NCBI RefSeq assembly: GCF_003473485.1
Contig: NC_053048.1
Location: 37,320,755 to 37,384,754 of the forward strand
Direction: 5' to 3'
Source: Medicago truncatula
Lineage: Eukaryota > Streptophyta > Magnoliopsida > Fabales > Fabaceae
Length of the DNA stretch: 64,000 bases
A model generated the notes under the pieces. The model did no database searches and was not told where the DNA came from. It was given only the letters and a program-made list of their open reading frames with translations. The position numbers and the translations under genes are program-made. Shown one piece after another: positions 51,201 to 63,808 of the stretch. Every line of letters starts with the position of its first letter. Position 1 is the stretch's first letter.

Positions 51201-54118
51201 TCAATTGAACTGTCTCTTCAAAGGAATGAGTTTGATGTGGACCAGGCTTGAATCCTTTTTTCCTGCACTGATGAACCTCTCTGGTGCCTGTAACAGTAAC
51301 CCACTGTTGTCCGCATTCGTGTCCTCATGATATTGAGATGCAGAGCTTGGTCACCATTCAACTCATTCCTTTGAGAATGGTCGCGATTTTTATGTTGTGT
51401 GTGTAACTCATTTTAAAACCACCAAGTTTTCTGAAATAATCTTATCACATTAGCTAGTTGAGTGTCCATCAATCTATGAGATGTTGGCAAATCCGGATTA
51501 TAAATGGAAAAAGAAGCCAGAAATTCAAGTTTGGCGAAAGCATGAAAAGGATGGGAATGTTATCGTCAATTTGGAATCTTATGGACCAACCCAGAGTATC
51601 TCTGTATTTGAAGAAGCGCTAAGGCACAATGAGGTATTGTATTTGAACTTTTCTTTAGGTTGATGAGTGTAATACGTGTGGTCATATATGCTATGAAATA
51701 TTCTACCAATTCATGTTCATATATGGTATGAAATATTCAAGTAATTCATGTTGCGAACCTTTAATTTTGTTGCATGATTACAATTTTATATTTTGTTGAC
51801 ATATGCAAGATCAAGCTTGATGTTTAATATATATATTAATCAATGATTCAAATATAATACTATAAAAGTAGATAAGTAAATTATAGGATCATATATTACC
51901 AATATTATAGAAATTCTGCTAAACCTTCGAAGACACGTCAGTTTTGTGAATTTTAATATACTCAAAAAACCAATATACATTTTTATAGAAATTTTGTTAT
52001 TATTATTATTATTATTATTGTTAAGTTTCAGAAAATAAACTTTGTTATCATTTTTAGTTGTTAGAATTTGAAAATCTATTTCCAACGACTAAATAAAATA
52101 ACATATCACTTCATTTTTGTCACCATTTATAAGAATGCCTCTTTTCCCTTTCATTTTTTTTAGAGGTAAGATTGTTTTATCCTTTTTTTATGGTCGGCGC
52201 ATTGTTAAAGCCTAATTGCTTTCTTCAGTTTTTCTGTCATCTTCTTTCATGTACCCTTTGACTGTGGTTTGGAGGATAAAGCTTATTCTCCCATAAGTTT
52301 GATTTCTCCTTTCTCGATAGCAAAAAAAAAACTTTAAATTATTCGCATTTAAAAGCTTAACATCTATGACTACAGTTGACTTGTCTTTAAGAGAAGGGAA
52401 GTAAGAAGGTTAGCTATCACTATAACTGATTAATATGTATTCCTATACAATGGTTAAGTCGTAAGGGATTTTGGCCCTGTGGCCAATTCATTGGCCTCGC
52501 ATGCCAGATGTCTGTTCAACTCCTAGCCTTATGAGATGCCGCCGTGTGACTGATTTGTTAATCAATCGACTCATTTTGGCACTGTTGTTGGTCTGACTGG
52601 TTCTCTAAAAACTAGCTGGCTTGCACGGCCTTTGGCCAGTCGCGAACCTTATGAGCAATGGTAGGTTGCTCTTGTATTAGTACTTTGTTGAATCTGCCAA
52701 ACTGGCTGCTTTGGGTTTGGTCTTGTCCTGTTTTCAGGTCAGTGGTTGTAGCTTAAGTGACCGACTTCTTGGTTCAAAGGAAAGCTGTTGCATAGTTACA
52801 TGTCATTATTAAGTTTAAGCTAGTTTGGGTCTTTCTTTAATTAATGCCGATCAGAGTATTTGTGTTGATTATAAAAACTTTAAAACAAAGAAAATACATA
52901 ATTTCATGTGTAATATTACCAAGGACTTATGATTTTCTTTTTTCCTTTTGCAGCTAAAGTATAACGGGAAATTAATGCCAGTGCCCTTTAATTTAGCTAT
53001 CCTTAAATGGGCTACTGGAACTCGTCAAGTTATCAGTAATGCTAAACTACCGGACGGGGTCTCCTTCTATAACATTTATGGAACATCATTTGACACACCT
53101 TTCGATGTTTGGTATGTCAGTAAACTGCTAATGGAAAACACAAGTATGTCTTTGAATTAATTTAGTTTGAGGAAGGTTTTGTAGAAATTGAATCGCCTCA
53201 TAAAACTGATATTGGAATGTATATCCATCTTACAACGTTGATCTAAGTTTTTTTTTATGCCTATAACCAATAATCAATACTTTACATAGTGAACTTTCTT
53301 AATTAGCTGGACTTATCTTGTTTCTTTATTACATTTCAAAAAGCTTTTTTCTTTCTTACATAATTTTGATTGAAGGAAGAAGGGTAATCTCATCCTCGGT
53401 AAATAAATCTTATCGCTGGCATTTAGGTTTATTCATTGGGTCCATCATCACAAAAATTTAGATGAAATATCCTTTGCTCGATATTTGTGAGTTTCTACAA
53501 TATTTTTCTGATATGTCTTGCCCATGCCTAATGCAGCTATGGTTCGGAAAAATCTCCAATAGAGGACTTATCTGAAGTATGCCAGACACTGGTGAGCCCC
53601 TTTTTTATCTTATTTTTCAATGACAAAGACCACCGATAAGATTCTTGTATCTTTATTTTATAAAAATAGATAGCTTATTGATATGTCTTGCATCATTTCT
53701 ATCTTTACTGAAAATCTAGCGTTTGTTATAGCCGCAAAAGGAAATCCTTTATTAGATTTGGATTTCAAATAATTCTTGGACTTGGGAGGTAGGACTCGTC
53801 TGCAGACACTGTAAACATAGAAAGTACAAAAAAGAATATCGTCAATTTTTCTTAGCATTTAGGTTGGGTCTAACTCAACCTTACAAAACCAGCTTTGTAA
53901 GGTGAGGGCTGCCCAAGCTTTATAAACACTAAGGCCATATCTCTAGGCAATGTGAGATTAAATCCACCCCTTCCCACCCAACACAATGAAGGTGTTGGAG
54001 GCTGCAATGAAGGCAACCCAAATGCTGCAAGTGGGCAGCTAGAGGTGGATCACAATGAAGGTGGAATTTCCAACAATTTTGAAAAAAGTTATATGCTCAA
54101 ATTTACATCTTACCAAGG

Positions 54119-54152
<34 letters not shown>

Positions 54153-55337
54153 CTTTTGAAAATAATTATTCATGATGTAGGGTGTCAAAATTGGGACTAC
54201 ATTAGGAATGTAAGGTAGGAAAGAGATAAAAAGGTTGGGATATTCTGTTAGGCTGAGATAAGAGGATGGGGGAAGTGAAAGGTGGGCTAGATTCAAAAGT
54301 GTGATTGGATGGGAGGTACAAGTCCCTAGAAATATTCTATTTTACCATTTCTCCTTCTTTACTGATGTTTGATAAAATCAGATCTTTCAGTATCAGTCTC
54401 CTATCTGTAGCTTTCACAATCAAACGATGATGCCATGTAGTATAAGCTCAATCTAATTAATTAAATAATCTAAGCAACAATCAAATTTTAATTGTTTTTG
54501 AGGGCTTGTGATACCCAATTTCTAAAATATATTTCTTTAATCTTCTTATAAAAATGCTCTTCATAAATTTGTCCAAGTCCTTAATATTCATGTAATCAGT
54601 GCTCTGCTGCAAGGGAGTATCTATTAGTGATAGGCAAGCAGATCAAATAAAATTGCTGCTTTTTAGTTATTTTGGCTATGTTTTTGCTTTTGGTTTTTGT
54701 CCTTGGGATGACATAATTATGTCATTTCTTTCTAATTTCAGTGCATATTCATGTTTATGTGTATTAAAGAAAATAATTCTCTTTTATTTCAGCCACAATA
54801 TTCTTATGTTGATGGAGATGGATCTGTTCCTGTTGAATCAGCCACGGTGCTCACTCCGATCTTTCTGTATTTCTGTACTTAACTTAGCCATGTTGATATT
54901 ATCATATTTACTTAGGGTTTGGCTATAATGTCAAATTATAATGTTAAAATTAATTAATCACGTCATTCTAAGAGTTAAGCTTTTCAAGAAAATTATTTGT
55001 TGACTTTTGAAGATTGATGCATTCGGCAACCATATGGATATAGGCCAGATAGATGGATACAGATAACTATCTGATGTTTCTTAATATAATAGTTCCAAAT
55101 TTAGCTTTGGATGATAATTCCTATGAAGTTGAGGAGTTTTGTTGTCTCATGTCACAGGCCGATGGACTTGAAGCCGTTGAAAGGGTAGGAGTTGCTGCTG
55201 AGCACCGTGGATTATTACATGATAAAACTGTATTTCAACTTATTCAAAAATGGTTGGGTGCTGAGCCAGTGGTTAGCAAGCAATCTAAGACATCAAAAGT
55301 GGCAGATACGTATGCAATAAACCCCATGGTTCTCTAA
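48287..55337 (+). CDS. LCAT3: Phospholipase A1 LCAT3-type (lecithin:cholesterol acyltransferase-like)
   Basis: Eleven exons: 48287-48494, 48589-48680, 49486-49613, 49919-50054, 50165-50216, 50957-51057, 51454-51633, 52954-53111, 53537-53591, 54793-54846, 55158-55337; phases agree and the product is 447 residues, the length I recall for Arabidopsis LCAT3. It starts MGFCPCFGDE and has DPVLLVSGMGGSILHSK (oxyanion region), DDDHGLYAIDILDPSW, FGYGYDFRQSNR, ISHSMGG with the nucleophile Ser, GAPGCINDALLTGLEFVEG, FYNIYGTSFDTPFDVCYG, DGDGSVPVES with the catalytic Asp, and AEHRGLL with the catalytic His. No signal peptide is seen; the family is described as a cytosolic or peripherally membrane-bound phospholipase A1 that releases the sn-1 acyl chain. 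The donor of exon 10 (ACG|GTGCTC) is weak but keeps frame. Introns hold a SINE, a TA repeat and other repeats. Confidence 0.93.
48813..48913 (-). mobile_element. SINE relative in LCAT3 intron 2
   Basis: On the minus strand it begins AACCCACTTGGGTTGGC and continues TTGGCTTGAGACCTTGGAGT, as the SINE at 22443-22570 does, then diverges and ends in an A run. A target duplication is not clear. Confidence 0.6.
53865..54050. repeat. Dispersed-repeat-like sequence in LCAT3 intron 9
   Basis: GGTTGGGTCTAACTCAACCT followed by AGGTGAGGGCTGCCCAAGC and ATGTGAGATTAAATCCACC resembles a legume dispersed repeat I have seen, possibly an LTR-type fragment. No termini can be fixed. Confidence 0.35.
54121..54150. 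repeat. (TA)n microsatellite in LCAT3 intron 9
   Basis: An uninterrupted TA run of about 30 bp. Confidence 0.9.
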
Positions 55338-55839
55338 ATTAGTTTGTTCCCGAAAACAGGGGTCATATCCATAACCCATGTGCTTGTGTTTCATGTTGGC
55401 TGCTATCCTTTTTTAGAAAACATGCGCAAATGGTTTGTTGCTAGCGGGTGTGGTATAATTTCATTATGCAATGTGTATAGTAGAATTCATTATTGGGTGG
55501 TGTACTATATTTGGCGATCATCGAGCAAGATGTATCTTTTCTCACATCTTGAAGACGCTTGGCTGCTGGATGACTTAGTCCTCAACATGTACCGATCAAT
55601 ATATTATTATTTGAGCATTCTTATCAATCTGCTTTGATTCAACATGTTCAAATGTAAACTCTACTTTCACTGTAAGAAAGACAGTATTTCAAATGAGCAC
55701 TAAATTATGGTAGATTTTTTCTTCTTTTTCTTTTTATCATACGACTTGTTCGAAGTTCCAACTCAATGAGTCGTTGAAATTTTTTCCCTCTACAAAGCCC
55801 TAAAAAGGTAATTCTCTCAACAAAAAAAAAGTTGAAGGA
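55338..55839. other. LCAT3 3' UTR and spacer
   Basis: The first few hundred bases are presumably 3' UTR. A 97-codon plus-strand frame at 55344-55637 lies directly after the stop, but has no recognisable feature. Confidence 0.4.
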
Positions 55840-56400
55840 TTTTCTTTAGAGTGGATTGAGGTGGAAAAGATTGTTTGAGTGAATTGGAATGTCAAAAATA
55901 GGTGAGTTGGGTTTGAGAGACTTAGAGTTGTTTAACATAGCTCTTTTGGGAAAATAGAAATGGAAACTACTAGCTGAGAGAGAAGCTTTAATAGATAAGA
56001 GCAAATAGAAATTTCTCTACAAAATGGTCATTGACTATGTGTCTTCTGCAAATTGTGAATTGGAAACAACTAAATCATCTATTCTTCACTTGTCCTATAA
56101 CGTATTGGATCTGGAAGCATTGTTTAGCAATCTAGGAAATTTGAACTCAGTTCTGCTTTGTCATGGGAAAACACATCACTGTTTTTTTTATTGGTTTGAC
56201 AACAATCAAGAAGTATAAAATGACATTTGGCAACTTGTTTAGATTTGCACCTGTGGTCTATATGGATACATAGAAACCATATTTATTTTAAGTCCTCAAA
56301 TCTGAATACTGAGGTGTTAGAAATGATTAAGCTTAAAGATTGGTCATGAATAAAAGCTAATTTTGAAAATGAGTCATTAATGGTTAAACCCAACTTCTCT
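55840..56400 (+). pseudogene. LINE reverse transcriptase relic
   Basis: The plus strand reads GELGLRDLELFNIALLGK, a stop, then KWKLLAERE, the motif after the palm of plant LINE reverse transcriptases. About 180 bp later, CPITYWIWKHCLAI recalls the zinc-binding domain (zf-RVT), and a frame near 56250 recalls the VIWKxRN motif. Several stops and frameshifts are present. It is a dead fragment. Confidence 0.6.
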
Positions 56401-58392
56401 TGTTTAGCTTGATATCATTTTCTTTAATTGCATTTCATGTAATTTGGCATAGGTATGAAATTGTTCTGATTTGCTGGCAGCTGCAAGTGGCAGTTTTTGT
56501 AGCTTTGAAGGGTGCAGTGGATTTGTATTTTTTTGTGTGCAAGTTTTGCTGCTTAAGTTATCTGTCTTTCCTCGTTCTGAGTTTCTGGTAATGTGTCTTG
56601 TCTGCTGGTTTTGTTGATTGCTGTTAGACAGTATAATTAAGGTTTAAAAAGAGTGCATAAAAAAGGATACTTACACTTTATAAATCGATTTTATAACGAT
56701 GAGTTATGTTAAATTCAAAACATAAGATGATATCATAGCTCTTCGATTAGATCAACCGTCATATTATCCGTGCTCGAAGCTCGTTAATAGTGTTTGGTGT
56801 GAGGAGTTGTATATATAAGACTATAAGTATAACATAGGATGAAAGTAACTTCGAAAACATGAATATTGAACCTGAAATTTAGATAAGTTCAAATTACAAC
56901 TAAAACGAATAAATATTCTACAATGAATGCAAAGACAATCGACAGATAAACATGTTAATGTTCGTCTTTCCACTAAATTTGAAGCTTGAAAATGGTTTAT
57001 AAAGAAAAACACTCCTCAAATGCTATGAATTATATTTTATGGTGTTGGAATATTGTTTTTTCCATCACAAATATTACTTCTGTTTCAATCTTAGTTATGG
57101 AGATGATGTAGGACTAGTGGTTTTTTAGTCTTTTAAACACCAATAGAATTTTGTTTTATACTAGTTGTTGTCTTGGATGTGTTTTGCTGCTGTGAAGGAC
57201 TGAGATTAATGCTACTTTACATTTGTATTATCAAGAGTTTGAATATCTTTTCTAAATAATACCGTTGTGGTTAAAGGTTAATTTATGATAAAGAATGTTA
57301 GTAGTAATTAAGATTACATGGAAGTCTAGTCAAAGTCAAAAAATGTTCAAATCCCAAACAGAGTTTCCACAAGCACAAAGCTAGGGCATTGGATTTGGTA
57401 AATTAATATATAAGGCTCGATAAAACAGACAGGAATGAGCATTCCCAGAGCTTGTTAGCTTATGATAGGATTCTATATGAGAAAACACACACACAGAGGC
57501 ACATGAAGCATGCAATTTTTTAATATTGGACTGTTCCAACCAGAATCCCATTTTTTTTCTCCCTCATCACCTAGTATGCCCAACACAAACTTACAAAACA
57601 AACAAAAATGTGACTTTATTCAATATTGAACAGGGAAATTATTATTGTTTGAATAAGACAGAAGTTCATGTTCTTAAAATTTGTCCTCCAAGCAATTTTT
57701 TTATATTTTTTTGTTGTAAACTGAGCATCCTCTGCGCACGCAACTGCCGAGACTAATTCCTCAAGCTTTCTGAGACCTAAATGAGCGACAAACTCTCTCT
57801 AAGAGTTTTAACGCTGATGCATGCCCAAAACTAAATTCAAACTTAAGACCTTGGTTAAGCGACCTCCAAACAATGTTCTATATGAAAATATTTCACCCAT
57901 AAATTTATAATTCAAACAATAAATTTTCAAATACCTGTGTTTTTATCTATACATTTTCAATTGGAAAAAAAAAAAAAAAAAGTGACTTTCAACTTTGACA
58001 GAGGTTGGGGACATCTAGGCCCGTAATTTCGTGGTACAAGCACTAGCAAATGCAGTCAAAGGAGCTTAAAGTTGTGTAAACAATATAATGCTAACAAATA
58101 TCTTTAAGATGTTGTTTAAAGAATTAGAAGAAATATCTTTTGTATAGAAATTATGTATTTATTTTGACAAATGTTTGAACTATATTTACAAAATAAAATT
58201 TCATCCTACAAGTTACTTGTTAGCATGATAAAAAAAAATTATACATGAATATAATATTATATCATTATCATATTATTTTGTTATATTACTCCTAGTTCAT
58301 AAAATATCATTATAAATACCTCATAAGATATTTTTATACGACTAATATTAGATATAAAAGTTAGTTTATACTAGCTAATTAGTTACTACAAT
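56401..58392. other. Intergenic spacer
   Basis: AT-rich; no gene I can support. Short frames near 56400-56591 and 57526-57756 look like chance. Confidence 0.35.
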
Positions 58393-58442
58393 AACTGTTC
58401 TTCTTATTGTTTCAAAAAAAAAAAAAACTGTTCTTCTTATTG
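58393..58442. repeat. Poly(A) insertion with exact 17-bp flanking duplication
   Basis: AACTGTTCTTCTTATTG is at 58393-58409 and 58426-58442. Only TTTC and about 12 A lie between them. Confidence 0.75.
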
Positions 58443-59276
58443 GATATATAGGTCTTAATTATGTATACGTACCCTTATAATTCATATTCTTATGATTCTC
58501 TCATATTGAATATAACTTTCATTTTACTTTTCTCTACTTTTCTATTATGAATGACTTCTATGAAGAATAGTAGTAATAATTAATATATATTTTTTGGATA
58601 ATAAGAGACATAGAAAACTTTAGAATATATCTATACTAGTATATCAAATATCATACTATACTATATGGTTACAAATAGTAGCAGTAGTATAGAAATTGAG
58701 CATGGGAACAAAAAGTAAGGAAAGGATATTGTGACCCACTACACGTTAGTATACTTTAAACAAAGCTTACTTTTCTTGGAAATATCTTTGGTAAGAGGGT
58801 TTGGTTTATGCATTGCATGGATAGGAGTGAAAATTATAATCCTGCAACTATTACTAAGCAGGTGCACAGTGAGAAAGAAAGAGTAATTTGATAAAATAAT
58901 AGTAATAGGTATTGTTTCCAAGAAGGCACGGGCACCCCGCTGATTTCTCCCATAAATTATCGATTCTCACTCGAGTTTGAATCAATGTGTGTGTGTCCTT
59001 CCATCATCGATTTTCATGCTAGCTATTTGGATTTATTTGTTTCACTTTTAAGTTTTATCAATTGTTAATTCATTAGTCTTGTATTCATAATCAGAATGAC
59101 AAATTACAAGCAAACAAACAGAAAAAGGAAATTAAAAAATTACTATAAAAAGAGATTCACTTTGTTGTTTTCTCATTCAATGAATCAGAAGACATGGGAC
59201 ATTGACCAACAATGAAGTCCTAGTAAAAGATCATTGTTTTTGGAGCATGCAGATTTCTTAATTTGATTTGAATGAG
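58443..59276. other. AT-rich intergenic spacer
   Basis: No gene seen. Confidence 0.35.
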
Positions 59277-59353
59277 TTACTCTCTCGGTCCAATTTTTGT
59301 AAACCCTTTTGCACTCACAAAAGAGGTGCTAGTAAATAGGAATAGAGGAAGTA
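59277..59353. mobile_element. Very short Stowaway-like MITE
   Basis: TACTCTCTCGGTCCAATTTT on the left and AATAGAGGAAGTA on the right form diverged Stowaway termini around only about 45 bp. Confidence 0.5.
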
Positions 59354-60561
59354 TTAAATCAATTGCCCAAGGTTACTTGAAATCAATTAACACTCATCCC
59401 CTAAAAAATTTCATCATATAATTGGCTTGGCATTCTTGCTTTTGTAACATAAAACAAGTAAAACTTTACAATTATTTCTTTCTTAATCGTCTTGCTAATC
59501 AAAACTCGTTCCCTCTTTAATTTTGTCATTAAATTTGTGAATTGATAATTGACATGCAACCCTTGAGTTTGATATCGCTTTCTTAACTGTTTTATTAATA
59601 GCAACGATATGACACACTTGTCGAGATCCTATCACGCCTTATCCAAAATTTGTGTCCACAAGAAAATGATTTACTTTTGTCTTGGTACAACTCTTCCAAA
59701 CATATGCTATTATTTGAATCTTCTCTCCCTAGAGACCATCCACTTGAGGGAAACATGCCAGGATTTGAATCTCCTCTCCATAGAGATCCTCAACTTGAGG
59801 GGAGCATGTTGAACGTGATGTATAATCGGTGGCGGATCTTGATTAAAAATGTTAGGGGTGCCAAATAAATTTAACTCCTATATACAAGTTGTTTCATAAA
59901 ATAGACACAAATTGTTATGTGTTATGGAGCCAAGCTCAACACATTAGAGGATTGTCTTGTTTATCTATATTTTGTAAACATCGACCTCCTCTATAAACAA
60001 AGTCTCATCTTGATATTGCATGTAGGAAATGTTCAACCTGAATTACCCGTTGAATTTGGAAACCCCTAAATCTGTTCAGGATTCTACTTGCCAAACCATT
60101 CACTCAGCCCTCAACCACAAAAATGGAAAAACAGGCTTGTCAAAAGATGACACATGGTAGCAGTCACATGGACAAAACATTACAAGTTTGACAGTAGAAA
60201 AAATTACTACAATACTAGAGAATATACACATGGACAAAAACTTCATCCTTTATATGATCCTGTAATTATTCCAAAAATTACAGAGTCTAGTACTGATAAT
60301 AAATAAAACTTGCCAATGAACTAAAAGCCTACATTCTCTAGATCAGTTAATCCCCAAAATTCACAGTAAGATATTCTACCATGACTAAACTTAATTAAGG
60401 CTACAACAAATAAATTATCCTGCAAGTTAGAATTAGCCCCCCCTAATAACCCTTCCAAATTAAAATGAAATAAAACCTATAAACTATCTTCCTTCTTCAA
60501 GATACATGCCAATGCATCATTTTGCACCTTGATGATGACACTTTCTTCATTCTCAAATCAT
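59354..60561. other. Spacer and BBM 3' flank
   Basis: Around 59700-59815 a phrase (ATTTGAATCTYCTCTCC, TAGAGAYC, CACTTGAGGG) occurs twice within about 60 bp and ends GAGGGGAGCATGTTGAACGTG, which could be a polypurine tract and LTR edge of a degraded retroelement. The part adjoining 60561 is presumably the BBM 3' UTR. Confidence 0.35.
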
Positions 60562-63500
60562 CTATTCATGCAACAAAGTGAAAGGAGGACATAGAGAGAC
60601 ATTGGTAGTCCTTGGAGCAAGTGTTGGAATAGCAGTTGGAACCCAATTTGATCCTTGATCAACAGATAATTGTTGTGGCTGATAGTACAAGTTCCTTGCT
60701 GCCTGTGCATGATAAGGATCAGTAGTAGTCCCAAAAACATTTTCATAACCAAATCCTTTAATCTCACTCTCACCAAAATTGTTGTTGCTTCTTGGATTTT
60801 GGTTACCATCATTTGCAATAGCCATTGGAATCATATATCCACCATTTCCTCCATAACCACCATGATCTCCACCACCATAAACAACAGAATTAGATCCAGA
60901 ACTATTATCCATGGAAGCAGAATCCATACTCATGATATTTTGTAAACCAAAGAAATTGTGAGTATTGTTATTATTATTCCCTAACTGTAGTTGATGAATA
61001 TCAGTAGCAGTAGTATAAGTACTATGATCATCAGAATCTTGTTCTTGTTTGCACCAAAGCTTTTGAGTTTGAGTTCCATAAGGATAATTCTGTAACTGCA
61101 TGTTGTTGGCATTGTAATGATGATGTGGTTGTTGATGTTGGAATGAAAGTGCATGCCAATTAGATGCATTTGTTGCTGCATAGATGGCTTGTTCTGTTAA
61201 ATGGGAAGTGTTGTTGATGATGCTATGATCTTGTTCAGTTCTATGGCTAATATCAACATTCACATGATTCAATTCAACTTGCTCCATGTCTTTTAAACGC
61301 TTTGCAGCACCACCAATTGGTAATGTGCTGCTCTCAAGTATGGTTTTGACATCATATCTGCTCATGTCAAAGTTTGTAACTGCACTCAGTCCTCTGAATT
61401 TTATTGCTGCCACATCATATGCCTCTGCTGCCTCTTCTTGAGTGCCTAAAAAAATTGTTGATAACTTAGTCAAATATTTATTTTTGCTTTATTTATATCT
61501 GGTATAAATTTAAAAATATATATATACATATATATAATTCAGATTTCAGATGTATATATAGGTACAAGAGCTATGTGCATGTGTGTATAAATAGTTTAGT
61601 GCACATGCATATATACTATTGGATTGGATATCAAATATCATAACTTAAGCTTTGATTTAGTAGAGTATTTATCTATGTTAAAATATGAGGTAGGTTAGAT
61701 TATAATATATGTCTATAAATTAAATAAATGAAATTAGTAGCTTACTGAAAGTTCCTAGGTAGAGATCTTTGTTGCCTGCAACTCTTCCAATCCTAGCTTG
61801 CCATCTACCATGTTGATGATGTCTGCAATCATATCATTCAAAAAATTACTCACAAGAAATGCTTTAGTGTATGTATATAAAAAATCATATTTATTTAGCT
61901 ACCAAAATTGTAATCGAATTTAATTTATTTGTATTTATTTATTTTTTTTAAAAAAAACCTTCAATCCGAAGTTATTTCAATAGCAATTCATATTTTTCTA
62001 TTGACAGAGCTGTTAAGTGGACATTTATGATTTCATGGGTCATTAATTTTATTTCAAGAAAATTTCATAAACATACACAAAATTTATTATTGGTCTTTAT
62101 TTGGTCAAATGTACCTTGTTACTCCTCGGTAAATGGATGCACCTCGTGAAAAACCACTACTTTTCCTGTGCCAATAATATCAGTTAATGAACTATCAATG
62201 AATAAATTCATGCTCAATAAACTAAGGTTCATGAATCAAATTAGTAATAGTTCATGTGGTATTTGCAAATGTATAGTACCTTCTCAATGACGCAACGTAC
62301 TCTTGCCTTGTCATATGCTTCATTTCTTCCACTTCTTTTTCATAATGGCTAATCTAAAATTCATTCATTGTTGACCAACACATAGAAATATCCAATATCA
62401 ACAAGTTGTTATCACATTAAAATATAAAGTTTTGCATTATAAGGGAAAGAAAATTAAACAGACACATTCCATCAAATGAGGAAATTAATTTACTTTTCAT
62501 TGTACATGGACACCAATATATGAATCACCCACCACTATTGCTTGGTTATTTTTGGTAACATCACTATTGCTTGGTTAATGCCAAAAGACCAACATGTTCC
62601 TTAATTCATTGTGATAATATATATAAAAAGGAGCAAATTAAAAGAGTAAGTGGAAATTAACTCACTGGAAAATTTGTTGTAGTAGTTGTTCCCCAATATT
62701 TTAGTGCTGCCAAATCATAGGCTCTAGCTGCTTTTTCTTCTTTGTCATAACCTCCTACAAATAGTACATAAACCAACATCAACAAATAAACACTCTTGAA
62801 AAGAATAAAATAAAAATTTCATAGAATCATATCCCACTCACCCAAGTAAACTGCAAAACCATGTACATTGATGAAGACCATAGAGGAAAATGGCATGCAA
62901 AGAACAAAAGCAATTGTTAAGTAATAGTAGTATATATTTCACTTAATCAATGTTATTAATAAATTAAAAATACAACAGGGAACATAAATTTGTAGATCTA
63001 ATTACCTTGCCTTCCTTTGCGAGTCTGCCCCTCTCTTCTACAACTATTATCCCAAAGGTGAGCTTCATATCTCCCTGTCCATCTATGCCTTCAATCAATT
63101 CAAAACTCTAAACTCACCATCATGCATCTCAAAAATAGAAAGGCTAAGTTCTTTTTTCTTTAAAATAGCAAAGAAAATACTTATAGGTTTTTATTGATAC
63201 AATAAGAATAAATAAATAAATAAATGTTTTTGATGTTAAAATAGAGAACCTTGTTACACCACGGTAAATGGAAGTTCTTTGTCCAAATGTATCAACGGAT
63301 TTTCTAGGCACAGCACTTTCAACGACACTTGTTTGGTTGCTATCAAGTACAACTGCAGTTGTGGGTGGTTGTTTGTTTTCCGATGAGGAAATCTCACCAC
63401 TCATCACATTTGCATTGAGAAGAGGCACAGATGAACTTGACTGTGAGCCAGTACTCATAGAAAGTGATAGTGTCTGCACACGTGCACCACTTTCATTGTT

Positions 63501-63808
63501 GTTATTGTTGTTGTTTTCTGGTGGTGGTGGTTGGTTTCTGAGCCATGTTTTTATCATAGATAAACCTATTGAGTTATTGTTACTTGTACTACCATCACCA
63601 CCGCCACAGGATGCTTCCGGCTGATGAGGTGGGAGGTGTAATGAAGAGTATGAGTTGCTACCACCGTATTCTTGATGGTCGGTGAAAGAGTGTCCACCGA
63701 GGAAGTTTTCTAGCTTTGGTTGTGCTTGTTGGTTGTTGTTGTTCACATTTTGGTTCATGCATGATGTTCCCAATAGTAGGTTTTGGTTGTTGTAGTTCTC
63801 CTTCCAAT
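60562..63808 (-). CDS. BBM: BABY BOOM AP2/ERF transcription factor (5' exon beyond window)
   Basis: Exons (minus): 63250-63808, 63006-63088, 62842-62850, 62666-62754, 62280-62353, 62115-62165, 61746-61822, 60562-61445; stop TAG at 60562-60564. The first visible exon begins in phase 2 after an acceptor (TTTTTTCAG), so the N-terminal exon lies right of the window. Two AP2 domains are present: [20 protein letters not shown] with [20 protein letters not shown], and [20 protein letters not shown] with [17 protein letters not shown], joined by the linker ending [15 protein letters not shown]. Before the first AP2 domain is the euANT2-type WLRNQ region and Asn-rich tracts; the C-terminus ends [15 protein letters not shown] is an AINTEGUMENTA-like nuclear factor that promotes embryo identity and root meristem activity. 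Exon 62842-62850 is the nine-base microexon shared by AP2/ANT genes. The text matches my memory of M. truncatula BBM. Confidence 0.97.

Noticed and set aside
63268-63624. 118-codon plus-strand frame
   Set aside because: Antisense shadow of the large BBM exon.
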